From assembly GCA_000320605.2 (NCBI GenBank), contig KB445803.1, positions 702,714 to 766,713 of the forward strand: DNA of 64,000 nt, read 5' to 3'. This document shows, piece by piece, positions 45,100 to 57,670 of this stretch. Under the pieces are notes generated by a model. It was not told the origin of the DNA, did no database searches, and worked only from the letters and a program-made list of their open reading frames with translations. The translations under genes were made by a program, and so were the position numbers. Position 1 is the stretch's first letter. Every line of letters starts with the position of its first letter. This DNA is from Gelatoporia subvermispora B (lineage: Eukaryota > Basidiomycota > Agaricomycetes > Polyporales > Gelatoporiaceae).

Positions 45100-47915
45100 A
45101 TGGCGGAAGGGCGCACGAGGCCTGCTGTCAAAGAGATCAAGTCCGTCGCACGCTTGAGAACTATCTGAGAGGCCTCCAGTTGTAACCTCGCGTGATCATA
45201 GGGGTGCATATAACTCCCTCTTTAACGCTTCGCAGAGCCTGTCCAAGGCGAGGGATGCCGCGCTCGGGGGCCGCTTGTTCCACACGTCGGACGAGGCGGC
45301 AGGCGTCACGGGGAGGAGCCTTGCTTGGAAGGTGCGTAGCGCATCTTGACCATTTGTGCGGCGCTGACAATGCGCGTTGGATGATAGCTCTTCTTGCTGA
45401 GCACGGAGCCGTTGCAGGGCGCGGCCGATGAAGATGTGACGGCCCCGCTCGAGGCAGTGCGTAAAGCGCGCAAGGACTATGCGAAACTGCTACTAGAGTA
45501 CATGCGCGCGCCGGATGGCAGCTACGAGGACGGGTTTATCATCCCTGGGACGAAGGCCTCACCGGTCCGGGCTGAACGAGCGAGCCAGAACCTCGAGAAG
45601 AACAACCCGCTAAGCCTCCATGATGAGGTAATGTCCATCCTGTCGCGCTGCCATCTTGTTGTCTTATCGCCGCCTCGTTAGAACCCGTGGACGAAGTGGT
45701 TCGCATCTGTTGAGCTGCGGAAAACGATCTTACAAGATGTGGAACGCACGTAAGTGCGTCGGTTCCCTTGCGATATCTATGCTTAGACCCTCTCGTAGCT
45801 TCCCTGATATCGGATACTTTCGAGACACGGAAGTGCAGACACAGCTCACGAACATCCTCTTCCTCTACTCCGTCATGCATCCCGACATCGGGTACCGGCA
45901 AGGCATGCACGAGCTGCTTGCGCCGCTATACTACGCGATCGACTACGACTCCATCCCGGACGAAGGTGATGACGGGGACGACGTGAACGTCGTCGAGTTC
46001 TGCTCAAGGTCGTGGATCTCGGCGGATGCCTGGGCACTTCTCGAGTCCGTCATGCGCGGTGTGGGCCGTTGGTATGAGTGGCGAGAGAAGACAGCCGTGG
46101 AGGTCTCGCCCCTCGCGTCTCATGTGAATCTCACAATACCGTGGGGCGAAGCTAGCATGAAGCCGTTCGTTGCGCCGATTGTGGAAGCGTGCAACAGGGT
46201 GCAGTCGACACACCTCAAGACCGTAGACCCGGAGCTGTGGCGGCGAATGCAGAGTGCTGGAATCGAGCCTCAGATCTACGGAATGTAGGAGAGACTGCTC
46301 AAGTAGTGCTCTTAGAATGAACTGAAGCTTGTCCATCAGACGGTGGCTGCGGCTCTTATTCACTCGGGAATTCAACATGCACGACTCAATGATGCTCTGG
46401 GATGGCCTATTTGCTTGCGACCCATCCTGCACTCTCGCTGAGTGGATATGCGTAGCAATGCTGATCCGAATCCGAAACAAGCGTGCGTACTCCGATACGT
46501 CCTCCGCCCATACGCTAACACTGTCAGGTAGTGATACCCTCCGATTACAGTGGTCAACTCACGTACCTCTTGCGATACACGCCCGTCTCAGACCTGTCCC
46601 AGTCCACTGATACAACTGTCCACCATATGACTCTTCTTTTGCGCCAAGCGCTCACGCTGCAGATTGCGCCCAGTCCTGCTACAGGGACGACCATAATCCA
46701 CGAGAACTATAACACGCTGAATATCCCGATCGAGGTGCCTGAGCCCCCGCCTCCGCCTGCACGTCGCAGGCCGCGGCCTGGAGAGAGGGGACAGTCCTTC
46801 TCGGGAGTCGAGGTCAGAAGTCCTAGAAGTGACCAAGGAGTTGCGAAAGCCGGACATTCGCGTCAGCTCTCTGCCTCGTTGGGCCTCCCAGAGATGATCG
46901 CTAGAGGTCTGCTAGAGAAGGGAGAGAACCTTGGGATCAATAAGACTGTCATGAATGCTGTGTCTGAGCTGAGAGTGAGTGCAAGTGACATCGTTGTCTT
47001 GCGATCTTTGCTCACTTCCTGCAGCGCAATTTACCTGATTTGGCGACCTCCTTGGGCCGGTTGCCCATGACCCCGCCCTCGTCCTATGCGGCATATCCAC
47101 TCGTTGACGAGAGGCCAGCTGGTGAACGTCCACCGTGGGAGCCGCGCACTCGCTTCGAAATGGAACGGGATATATCGCAGCTTCGCTCTCTCCAGAAACG
47201 GCTCGGAGACTCGGTAGAATGGATCGTAGACGCATTGCTTCAAGATGAAGGGAGTTCGACTGACGAGGAGAAGACAAACGCGATTCGTAAGAAGAAACGT
47301 GAAGCGCTAGAGAGCCTGTCCTACGTCCGAGATGTACTCAAAGGTAACGCTACGGAGGTTGACGAAGAGAGGCTTGTCGGTGAGGAGGAGTGGAACCGGA
47401 GAAAATCGAAAGAGCGGCAGGACAAGGAGGCAAAGGAGGCTGCTGCTGCTCTGAGTCGTCAAGGGAATACGCCCACACCTCCGCAGCCTGTGGCCACTGC
47501 ACCAATCCCTGCCTCGCGGTCACCTCCTGCAAGCTCTCGCGCGGTGCCGGACTACTTCACGCCCCCTCGAGTGCCTCTCCCCAAACTACCTCAGCCCGCC
47601 GCACCGCCTGCAGCGGCAGCTTCACGTCCAACGCCGTTGTCCTCCACCTTCACCTCCTATCCTGTGAACCGAGACCCTGACTTCAACCCGACACCGTACG
47701 CACCTTGGAATCACACGCGCACAGACTTCTCTGGTGATAATACACCACTCGCCGCGTTGCCTCGGCCACCCCCGCGCACGAGCACGGCACCTGTTCGTGA
47801 CTTACGTCCTGGTGCGGCGAGCTACGGGGTGGCTGCGACCTCCGAAACGAATATTTCGCGCGATCAAGCTCCGCGCCGGGTCGTCCAGCACGATCCGCTA
47901 GGGGCCATACCGTAG
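45100..47915 (+). CDS. TBC-domain Rab GTPase-activating protein, TBC1D5 type
   Basis: Stimulates GTP hydrolysis by Rab proteins; TBC1D5 relatives act on Rab7 in endosome-retromer and autophagy traffic. About 780 residues. Likely start MAEGRTRPAVKEIK, joined by an intron (45142-45205) to GAYNSLFNASQSLSKARDAA and LFHTSDEAAGVTGRSLAWK. TBC landmarks: LLLEYMRAPDGSYEDGFIIP, NPLSLHDEV, the Arg finger motif region KTILQDVERTFPDIGYFRDT, HPDIGYRQGMHELLAPLYYA with the Gln finger YRQGM, SWISADAWALLESVMRGVGR, and LKTVDPELWRRMQSAGIEPQ. After LFTREFNMHDSMMLWDGLFA, a long Pro-rich and coiled-coil C-terminal tail ends HDPLGAIP at 47915. In the Arg finger the segment IxxDxxRT reads ILQDVERT, as required for catalysis. 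The first exon is the least certain part. Confidence 0.88.
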
Positions 47916-48234
47916 AGCAGAGACCACTTCGCCAATTTTTTTTCGATGTAGAGTGCACACCAAGAATGTAATTTATGTTCTGTATACATGCAATGCAACG
48001 AGTAGCCTCGACCAGCTTGTAATTTGTAGGATATGCAAAGGGCGAGCTGTGATTTGCTGAGAAACTGGGGCGGCAGGGAGCCGCGGCGCGAGGAAAATCA
48101 CGGGATCGAGTTCGGCGACAGACGGAATTTCGGTGGTCGTCACCGACTTGTGCGTCCGTCGAGCATCGACATCCTCTGAACTCTATACCTCCGCCATCGT
48201 CGTCGTCGTCGTGCCCGGCGTTCGCGACAGCAAA
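47916..48234. other. Intergenic, TBC gene to SDH1
   Basis: 319 bp that must contain the TBC terminator and the SDH1 promoter; a T-run lies at 47936-47943. No TATA box is evident. Confidence 0.5.
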
Positions 48235-50707
48235 ATGCTCAGAAAGTCGCTGCAGAGGGCACTCCGCTCCAACACCAAGTCCTTCCACTCCTCCGCCTCT
48301 GCGCGGCAAGTGGTCGCGACTAACCCCGTCAAGGCAGAGGAAGTCAAGGTATGTTTTGGACGAACAATGTATGGGACGGGAGTTAAACGGTGCGGGTAAT
48401 AGTCGTGGGCATCTGGCAAGTACCCGCTCATTGAGCACGAGTACGATGCCATCGTTGTGTAAGTCGTCGCGGCGTTCGTTGGCGACACCCGTGTGCTGAA
48501 CATTTCTTCGTACATAGGGGTGCTGGAGGCGCGGGTCTGCGTGCAGCGTTCGGTCTTGCGGAGGCTGGATTTAACACCGCGTGTATCACCAAGCTCTTTC
48601 CTACAAGAAGTCACACCGTCGCTGCTCAGGTACGCTCTACCTTCACGTTGCAGTAAATTCGGGCAGAGTCATGATCCTCGAAATGCGCAGGGTGGTATCA
48701 ATGCTGCGCTGGGCAACATGACTGAGGATGACTGGCGGTGGCATATGTACGACACTGTCAAGGGATCAGACTGGCTGGGTGATCAGGATGCGATCCACTA
48801 CATGTGTCGAGAGGCCCCCAACACCGTCATCGAAGTGAGCTGCCATGTGACCATGCGCCTGCATTACATTCTGACATCACAATTAGCTTGAGCACTTCGG
48901 TGTGCCATTCTCGCGAACGAAGGAGGGCAAGATCTACCAGCGTGCTTTCGGTGGTCAGTCGCTGAAGTACGGCAAGGGCGGTCAGGCCTACCGCTGCGCA
49001 GCTGCTGCTGACCGTACCGGTCATGCGCTCCTCCACACGCTCTACGGCCAGTCCCTCCGCCACAACACCAACTTCTTCATCGAGTACTTCGCGCTCGACC
49101 TGATCATGCAGGACGGCGAGTGCGTGGGTGTAATCGCTTTGAACATGGAGGACGGTACCCTGCATCGTTTCCGCGCGCACAAGACCGTGCTCGCCACCGG
49201 CGGTTACGGCCGTGCGTACTTCAGCTGCACGTCGGCGCACACCTGCTCGGGTGACGGTAATGCCATGGTCGCCCGTGCGGGCCTTCCTCTGCAGGACCTA
49301 GAGTTCGTCCAGTTCCACCCCACCGGTATCTACGGCGCCGGATGCCTCATCACTGAGGGTGAGCTCTCTCGCATTCTGACTTTCGGGCGGCTGCTGACAT
49401 CAGAATAGGCTCACGTGGTGAGGGAGGATACCTCCTGAACTCCGAGGGTGAGCGGTTCATGGAGCGTTATGCTCCTACCGCGAAGGACCTCGCGTCGCGC
49501 GACGTCGTGTCGCGTAGTATGACGATTGAGATCCGTGAGGGCCGTGGTGTTGGTCCTGAGAAGGACCACCTTTACCTGCAGCTCAGCCACCTGCCTCCCG
49601 AGGTCCTACACGAGCGTCTCCCTGGTATCTCGGAGACTGCTGCTATTTTCTCAGGTGTTGATGTCACTAAGGAGCCCATCCCTGTTCTGCCCACCGTGCA
49701 TTACAACAGTAAGTCCGTTGACCTGATTACCGCGTGCCTTCCTCACACAGCCGCGCAGTGGGCGGTATTCCGACGAAGTACACTGGTGAAGTCATCACGA
49801 TCGACGAGGTAAGCGGCTATATACAATTCACTGAATTGCAACTCAGCAATCTTCTGTAGAATGGCAAGGATAAGACTGTCCCAGGTCTCTACGCCGCCGG
49901 CGAGGCCGCTTGCGTGTCGGTCCACGGTGCAAACCGTCTCGGTGCTAACTCTCTCCTTGATATCGTCGTCTTCGGTCGTGCGTGTGCCCACCACATCAAG
50001 GAGACCCTCACCCCCGGCAAACCCCACAAGCAGATCCCAGATGAGGCTGGCCTGGAGAGCGTCGAGTTCCTTGACAAAATCAGGACCTCGGACGGCCCTC
50101 TCCCTACCGCGAAGGTCCGATTGGACATGCAGAAGGCGATGCAGGCGGATGCCGCTGTGTTCCGGTATATCCCACGATTCTGTCACAATGTGGACTTTAC
50201 TGAGAATCAATTATCAGTACGCAAGAGACTCTGGATGAAGGTGTCAAGAAGCTCCGCTCTATCTACAAGAGCTTCGACGATGTTGGCATTAAGGACCGAA
50301 GCATGATCTGGAACTCGTCAGTTGCTGTCTTCTGTTTGGCGCGGAAAGCCCCCTGATTGCCGATCCTTGCAGTGACCTCGTGGAGACGCTTGAACTCCGC
50401 AACATTCTCCAGAATGCCGTCCAGACCATCACTGCCGCTGCCGCTCGCCAGGAATCGCGTGGTGCCCATGCTCGGGAGGACTACCCTGAGGTAAGTGCAG
50501 TCGCATCTCCGACGGCGCTCCAAGTATCAGCTTGCTGATACACCACCCGCTCGGTAGCGTGATGACGAGAAGTGGATGAAGCACACGCTCACTTGGCAAC
50601 ACGATGTCAACTCGCCGGAAGTCGACATCAAGTACCGCGGTGTCATCGACAAGACCCTAGACGAGAACGAGTGCAAGGCGGTCCCTCCGTTCAAGCGTGT
50701 GTACTAG
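48235..50707 (+). CDS. SDH1: Succinate dehydrogenase flavoprotein subunit
   Basis: Mitochondrial complex II subunit that oxidises succinate to fumarate with covalent FAD. About 640 residues. The presequence is [20 protein letters not shown], followed by [12 protein letters not shown]. The FAD-binding segment reads [20 protein letters not shown]. The His that binds FAD covalently is in [19 protein letters not shown]. Substrate and flavin regions include [77 protein letters not shown] and [20 protein letters not shown]. The C-terminal part reads [26 protein letters not shown] and ends VPPFKRVY at 50705-50707. About ten introns, all short. Conservation is complete across the family signatures, so it looks functional. 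Confidence 0.96.
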
Positions 50708-51282
50708 ACAATATGCGCCGTGGGGACGAGTAGGAATGTACATATTACGGTGTTGTAATTCGAAGCAATGTCCTGGTCTCGCTTTCCAATCGCATGGCTT
50801 ACTACCTCTTGTGCCAAAGTGACCCCGATGTTCAGATCCATCTGATCAGCTTGGCGCCGCGAAGCGGGCCTCGGAGGGGTAAATAGCTTACGTCATGTCG
50901 ATACACAAGCTGAGCTCGTTGTAGGCGCGACGAATGTGTTTCTACTGCGAGCCAGTCGGCAGCCGTGTATCGCCGAAGGCGTTTCACTGCGCGCCCTGCG
51001 GCTCCGTGAGGTTTCCTGTAATAGCAGCGCCTATTCTCTGTGCCCACTTCAATCCCGAAAATATCGCATTGTAGATGTCTCGGCACTGCCTCGAGAAGCG
51101 CAGCACGGTAAGTAATGGCATTGATCCCACCGCTATGTGTGAGTCCGACGCTGGCTTCTCTGAGTGCTTGTATTCGTTGAGGTCATGCCGCGCCCTCATG
51201 ACTACGCACCTTGCGGCATGTTCTTGGAAGCGTGTGCCTATCTGCTTAGAAGGACCGAGACGCCTGCAAATCCTTCATATAA
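50708..51282. other. Upstream region of P450-2, duplicated at P450-3
   Basis: The right ~250 bp (about 50940-51200) are clearly related to 54355-54610 upstream of P450-3. Shared blocks include GCGAGCCA-TCGGCAG, CGTGTATCGCC, GAGTCCGA-GCTGGCTTCTCT and CGTTGAGGTCATGCC. The repeat therefore covers the promoter as well as the gene. No coding sequence is seen. Confidence 0.6.
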
Positions 51283-53488
51283 ATGCACGGTGTGTCGAGG
51301 GAGAACATTATGTACAACATGGCCATAGCTTCGTTCTCCGAGTTGGCGGTGGTTTTCGCGCTTTGTGCAGTTGCGTATACGTACACGTACGTGAAGCGGG
51401 CCCAAGCTCGATATGCGTCTCTTCCTCCCGGTCCGAGCGGAGACTGGCCCATTGGAAAGATCAAGAATGTCACTGGCCCATAGTATGTCGTCTATCCTTG
51501 TGTTGACGGAGAAATTTCTGAATCTTATATGTCCTAGCCTCCCCAGAACTTACGAGTCGCTTTGTCAAGAATATGGACCAGTATTTACCGTCAAGCAAGG
51601 CAATGAGCTGACCGTCGTTATCGGGAGATATCAGGTCACTCTTTTTCTTTGTAAGCCTTGGGTCCCCGATCTGACCGCGCCCTTTAGGCTGCCGTCGAGA
51701 TCATGGGCGGACATTCAGCTGATATCGCAGACCGTCCTCGAGCGGTTGCAGCGGGTGAGATTATCTCCGGAGGCTTCCGACTTCTTCTGTCTTCCGGAAA
51801 GGAACGCGTTCGGAAACTTAGAACGTAAGCTGGCGATGACACTGAAAATAGTGATAGCGCGTTTACTGGGTTCGTAATAGCACAATCCATGCTCTAACTC
51901 AACCCCGCGTCGCTGTCACTTATGAACCTATGCAAATGCGGAATGCGAAGCGGTACATTTTGGACATCTTGGACGATCCGACCAACCAGCTCGAACACGC
52001 CAAGAGGTACGCCTGTTAGTCTCGTAGAGGTATAAAGAGTTATTCAATTTCTGGATTTGGTTACGACAGATATGCGGCCAGCTTCATCATGGAAGTCACC
52101 TTCGGCAAGACCACACCAACTTCCTACTCAGATCCCGAGGTCAAGACCATTCAGAACGTGGTGATCAACATCGGCAACGCTTTGCTGCCGGGAAAGTATC
52201 TCGTCAATGCGTTCCCTTTTCTCAAGTACATCCCGTTCTTCGTCTCTGACCTCAAGAAGATGCACAACACCGAGGTCGCGTTGTACCGGAAGCAGCTAGG
52301 CATGGTCAAAGAGAAGATGGTCAGTTTATTCCATTCAGCGGCGCCTGGCGAGACTGACGGCTGTTGGCGATCAGGATAAGGGGGAGGCGCAGGCGTGCTT
52401 TGGAACATATCTCTGGGATAACTACCAGAGGATGGGGCTGAGCGAAGGGGAAATGCTGTTTTTGGCAGGATCGATGTTTGCGGCTGGGTCCGACACTGCG
52501 AGTATTTTATCTTTCTTCAGTATGACTGTCTATGCTTACGATGCCATGCAGACTGCAGCGGCTCTCGGTATTGTGTCTATGGCGGCCGCTTGCTACCCTG
52601 AAGCTCAGGCCCGCGTTCAAGCTCAGTTGGATGAGATTATTGGCCGTGATCGTAGTCAGTCACCGAGGCATACTTTTCGGTGTACCAACACTAACCTTCT
52701 TCCCTTTAAGTTCCCACATTCGCAGATCGCGAGCTACTACCTGAGGTCGAAGCGTTTTATTTGGAGGTCTTCCGCTGGAGGCCTGTATCTGTGCTTGGTT
52801 GGTTATGGCCGTCATGGTCTTCGAGACATAGTGGTTGCTGACTGTCTGGATGTATTTGTGCAGGATTTGCCCACAAGGCCACGAAGGATATCGCCTGGGT
52901 ATGCATATATGTGTCTTGTTTTCACGATGACCCGTCTTATCGCGCTCTATCAGCGTGACTATGTGATCCCTGCGGGCACCGCCGTCCTTGGATGTCACTG
53001 GTGAGAGCGATATACCGATATTCCTCAAGTATCGTCTGATAGCTTGTTTCAGGGCGATCTCACGCGACCCTGAGGTCTTTCCTGATCCAGAGGTGTTCAA
53101 TCCGCAAAGATGGTTCGACAAGAATGGCAAGATACGTTCCGACATCAGATTCCAGAACTTTGGCTTTGGACGCAGGTCAGGCTCATTGTAGTATGCTAAT
53201 CGGATTAACAGCTCATGTTTCTTAGAGCGTGCCCTGGACAGCATATCGCTGAGAGGTATGCGTCGTGATTCACAAGACAGAGTTTCTCTCAACGTTGTGA
53301 TCGGCAGGTCTTTGTTCATCAACTGTGCTCTGCTGCTCTGGGCGTTCAGCATCTCTCAAGTTCCTGGTAAGCCCATTGACACCTACGCGCTCCTAGACAA
53401 CGTCATCGCACATCCTCTTCCATTCGCGGCTGAGTACCGGCACCGAATTCCCAATATCGAGGAATTGCTAGCTGCCCACCAGGATTGA
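51283..53488 (+). CDS. Cytochrome P450 monooxygenase, copy 2
   Basis: ER-anchored haem monooxygenase, thirteen exons. The anchor is FSELAVVFALCAVAYTYTYV, then RYASLPPGPSGDWPIGKIKN. Landmarks: ESLCQEYGPVFTVKQGNELT; HSADIADRPRAVAAGEIISG; YAASFIMEVTFGKTTPTSYS; I-helix MLFLAGSMFAAGSDT; ExxR in EAFYLEVFRWRPVSVLG; HKATKDIAW; DYVIPAGTAVLGCHW; FNPQRWFDKNGKIRSD; haem loop FGFGRR-ACPGQHIAER. It ends IEELLAAHQD at 53488. The intron inside the I-helix codes (52498-52551) has a GC donor (ACT|GCGAGT). It is 54 nt with no stop, so unspliced reading would insert 18 residues next to the oxygen-binding Thr; copies 1, 3 and 4 have a GT intron at the same place. Closest to copy 3, its tandem neighbour. Substrate unknown. 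Confidence 0.92.
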
Positions 53489-54682
53489 GCAGCGTGGAGA
53501 TTCCGCAGCATCCTCATCATGGTGCCGCGAAGTTGGATCAGCCCTCTCTCACATGATAGTTTCTATTCGCGTTGTGTAAAGACTAATAGTTTGTAATTTT
53601 CGAACGACTTGTACTACCTAGGTATCGGAATTTTGTGAGAGCTATGCGACTGCGTGTTATACACATCGAGTGAAGGCATCAAGTAGCTGTAGGCCCGGCC
53701 GTGGGAGAGTGAGTTGCCGCTCCTGTAAATAACGTTCGTTGTGAAACACGTTCTGATCATCACCTCCTTTCTTTGCTTGACTTTGTGAGATCCCGTCATT
53801 CAGCCAGTTCGCATTCGGTCGAACGGACTCGAACCTCGACTCGCGTATTTGGACTGCGAATTCACCTTGAATTCAGGCACCTTGAATTCACGAAGCTTTG
53901 AATCGTTCATAGGAGCAAAACCCCAGCGTTTGGTCTGAGAATCAACCAGGCTTCAGCTCGAAGCCGTCGCAATCGCAATTGTGAGTACTATAGCACCCGA
54001 CGGCTGCGCTGCATGTCCTGGCCTCACTTTAAATCGCATGACGTAGTCCCTCTCCTGCCAGAGTGGTCCTATATGTAGATCCATAGGCCACCGGGAAGAT
54101 CTCACTCATGTTTTTACCCCTTGTACGTCTTTCTTTGGTCGACGAGCGCTCAAAAAGCGAGAAAAGTGGGAAAAATCGCAGTCCAACAGGAGGGTGGGTT
54201 GCCCACTTTCCCTCCTTTTCCTGATTTCTCTGCTCCGATGTCCCAAAACAGGAAAAGTGGCGCAAAAGCAGATCAAACGGTTACCTGATGCACAACTACG
54301 TGGCTAACTCGTTTAGCTTGACGAAGCAGACCTCGGACGTGCAAGCAGGCCAAAGTTGTGTTTCTGGTGCGAGCCAATCGGCAGACGTGTATCGCCCTCG
54401 GCCCGCCCTGTGGCCCCCTGAGGCCTCAGAGAAGTAACATTAGTTCCTATTTTATGACGCCGGCCTCAATCTCGAAAATGTCGCCTTCCAGACTCCTCGA
54501 CCCCGTTTCGAAGAAGTATAGGACGGAGGATTTGGCAAAAACTCCCCACAGCCATGCGCGAGTCCGATGCTGGCTTCTCTGTGAGTTCGTTTCCGTTGAG
54601 GTCATGCCAGAGTCCTCGTGACTGGAACCGTTCTGGGATGGGTATCTGTATAGGCAAACAGAGACGCCTACCGGTTGTTTAT
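53489..54682. other. Intergenic, P450-2 to P450-3
   Basis: 1.2 kb. The left part resembles the 3' flank of P450-3 (compare 53690-53790 with 57030-57120). The right part repeats the upstream region of P450-2. In between are two direct copies of a 13-bp sequence, CACCTTGAATTCA (about 53869-53902), and a B-box-like GGTTCGAGTCC on the minus strand that does not fold as a tRNA. No gene seen. Confidence 0.5.
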
Positions 54683-56879
54683 ATGAATGGCCGCATGCCC
54701 ATGGGTCTTCTCTCGCACAGCATGACTCTCATGGCTTCCGTCTCTGACTTGGCAATGATTTTTGCGTTGTGTGCGTTTGCGTATACGTGCGTGAAGCGAA
54801 CTCAAGCTCGCTATGCATCTCTTCCACCTGGGCCTGATGGATACTGGCCGTTTGGCAAGGGCAAGAATATCAAGGGCCCGTAGTTTGTCACATATCTCCA
54901 TTGATGAGTGCAACCCACTCTGAGAGACGTACAACATAGCCTCCCCAGGATCTATGAATCGATTTGCCAAGAGTATGGACCGGTATTCACTGTCAAGCAA
55001 GACGGTGACCTGACAGTTGTTATCGGGAGATATCAGGTTGGGCTTCCTTCGCACGTTGGGCCTTTGGTCTGATGGAGCTCCTACAGGCTGCCGTCGAGAT
55101 CATGGGCGCGCATTCGGCGGACCTCGCAGACCGCCCTCGAGCAGTTGCAGCGGGCGAACTCATCTCAGGAGGCTTCCGACTTCTTCTCTCGTCGGGCAAG
55201 GAACACGTTCGGAAACTTAGGACGTAAGCTTGACACGACTTGGAGATTGTTAATAGCACGTTTAATAGTTTGATGGCAGCACGATTCATGCTTTCACTCA
55301 ACCCCGCGCCGCCGCCACTTATGAGCCCATGCAAATGCGTAATGCTAAGCGGTATATTTTAGACATATTGGGAAATCCGACAGACCAACTATCACATGCC
55401 AAGAGGTCCGTTGATTGGTCGTCTCGTTGATATAAACAACGTTTATCATCAAAATTTTTACGACAGATATGCGGCGAGCTTCATCATGGAAGTGACCTTC
55501 GGCAAGACAACACCCACTTCTTACTCAGATCCCGAGGTTAAAGCCATCAATCAAGTCGTCGTCAACTTCGGCAACGCTCTCCTTCCGGGGAAATACCTCG
55601 TCAACTCATTCCCCTTCCTCAAGTATATTCCGTTCTTCGTCTCGCACCTCAAGAAGATGCATAAGGCCGAGATCACTTTGTACAGGGAGCAGCTGGGCAT
55701 CGTCAAGGAGAAGATGGTTAGCTTCTGGTTTCCGCAGCCTCGTGTCACTTATGACAGTCATGTTCAGGATAAGGGAGAGGCACGATCGTGCTTTGCAACA
55801 TATCTCCTCGAGAACTACAAGCGGTTGGGGCTCAGTGAAGGTCAAATGCTATATTTGACAGGATCGATGTTCGCAGCTGGAACCGATACCGTACGTTTTG
55901 TCGCTTTGCTAAAACAGAGCAGCGGTAACACTTACGGTTCCACGCAGACTGCCGCAACCCTTGGTTTTGTGTCTATGGCAGCTGCTTGCTACCCCGAGGC
56001 CCAGGCCCGAGTTCAATCTCAGTTGAACGAGGTGGTTGGCCGTGATCGAAGTACGCCCCTGAGAGATGCCTACGGGGATGACGATTCTGACATTGATACC
56101 TGTAGTCCCGACATTTGCCGATCGCAAGCTGTTGCCTGAGGTCGAAGCGTTCATCTTGGAGGTCTTCCGCTGGAGGCCTGTGTCTATGCTTGGTGAGCTA
56201 TTTGCAACACCAATGTTCAAATCAAGATATTAACTGACTAAATACATCCAAACAGGATTCGCTCACAAGGCCACAAAGGATATCGCCTGGGTATGCATAT
56301 GTCTGCTACTTTCGCGGACTACTCGATTTATTGTACTCTACCAGAAAGACTACGTGATTCCTGCGGGCACCACCGTCCTTGGATATCACTGGTGAGAGTG
56401 GTGTACCGATATTCTCCGACTACCGCCTGATTGCTTGTATCAGGGCGATATCAAGAGACCCCGAGGTATTCCCTGAGCCAGAAACATTCAATCCACAGAG
56501 ATGGTTCGACAAGAATGGCAAGATTCGCTCCGACGTCAAATTCCAGAACTTCGGTTTCGGGCGCAGGTTAAATGTGGCATCAAATGTTTATTAGATTTAC
56601 AACTCATGATTCCTCAGGACGTGCCCTGGACAGTGGATAGCCGATAGGTCTGCCTCTTGATTCATGGTGAATGACGTCTCTCACGTTCTGGCCGGCAGGT
56701 CCATCTTCATCGACTGTGCTCTGTTACTCTGGGCATTCAACATTTCTCAAATTGCTGACAAGCCCATCGACACTTCCGCGATGCTCGACAGAATCGTTGC
56801 GCACCCTCTCCCATTTGCAGCTGACTTCAAGCGCCGAATTCCCAATGTTGAGCAATTGCTAGCTGCCCACCAAGATTGA
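54683..56879 (+). CDS. Cytochrome P450 monooxygenase, copy 3
   Basis: Close paralogue of copy 2, thirteen exons. The start MNGRMPMGLLSHSM leads into the anchor VSDLAMIFALCAFAYTCVKR and RYASLPPGPDGYWPFGKGKN. Landmarks: ESICQEYGPVFTVKQDGDLT; HSADLADRPRAVAAGELISG; YAASFIMEVTFGKTTPTSYS; I-helix MLYLTGSMFAAGTDT; ExxR in EAFILEVFRWRPVSMLG; HKATKDIAW; DYVIPAGTTVLGYHW; FNPQRWFDKNGKIRSD; haem loop FGFGRR-TCPGQWIADR. It ends VEQLLAAHQD at 56879. Two adjacent introns (55717-55767, 51 nt; 55891-55947, 57 nt) are multiples of three and lack stops, so the frame reads straight through; homologous borders in the other copies show they are introns. After the Cys loop, IADR replaces the usual IAER. Gene intact; substrate unknown. 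Confidence 0.92.
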
Positions 56880-57670
56880 GCAGTGAAGGTTTCGCGTTTT
56901 TCGCACCATGGGATCCCGAATCCGAACCCACCTTCCCTGGATCGAATACATTCCACTCGTCTGTGATGGTCCAGCCGAGTTATATATCTGGATACGAGGC
57001 TTCACTGCGTGATATTCCGGCGTGTAGAAGCAGGCATCCAGTGGCCGTGGGCCATAAGAGTGACTATACCTGTCAATTACGCGAAACATGTTCCAATATT
57101 TCCTCTTTCCTTTACCGGACTGTCTCTAAGTCATACATCCCCCGGTGTGCATCCCTGAACTCGAGAAGCAGGCTCAGTCAGTCCTCGCATGGCCATCCGA
57201 ATGACCTGCTTCTGTAGCGTTGCGGTCCCCACGATACACATGAGAACTCCCCAAGTTTCAACCCAGCGCAGTCGCGATCACATTCGCAAGTAGCATCGAA
57301 TTACTGTGCTGCATGCCTCTTCGACATCAGATGGTGTTGTGTTCTGCAGTAATATTCATTCTACCAAGCATTCACCAGCCTGTCCGTGTGAGTCGGACTG
57401 CCTGACACATCACCTATGACAGTCATATTCGAACATTTCCTTTCCGTTTCCGCCTTTACGTGAATGAGGGGTCAGTTGTGAGCTGTAGAAGTGGCTCCTT
57501 GGGAGCATGCACCCATGACCGGATCACACTGCACTATTTCTGAGCATTCTCAAGGTTTCGGCAACCCGGCAGACTGCATCTTGAGCTTCGCGGGCGTCTT
57601 GATGGCTCATATAGCCAGGGAAGGGAGTAAGTGTCTCGACTTCGTAGCTCTCCGGAGTATTCTGGATGCC
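56880..57670. other. Intergenic, P450-3 to P450-4
   Basis: 791 bp holding the P450-3 terminator and the P450-4 promoter. The left third is related to the 3' flank of P450-2. No coding frame is recognisable and no TATA box stands out. Confidence 0.5.

Noticed and set aside
53800..53860. B-box-like GGTTCGAGTCC on the minus strand, possible tRNA
   Set aside because: No A box at a suitable distance and no acceptor, D or anticodon stem can be folded; probably chance.
53869..53902. Two direct copies of CACCTTGAATTCA
   Set aside because: Only two short copies; too little for a functional repeat or an integration site.
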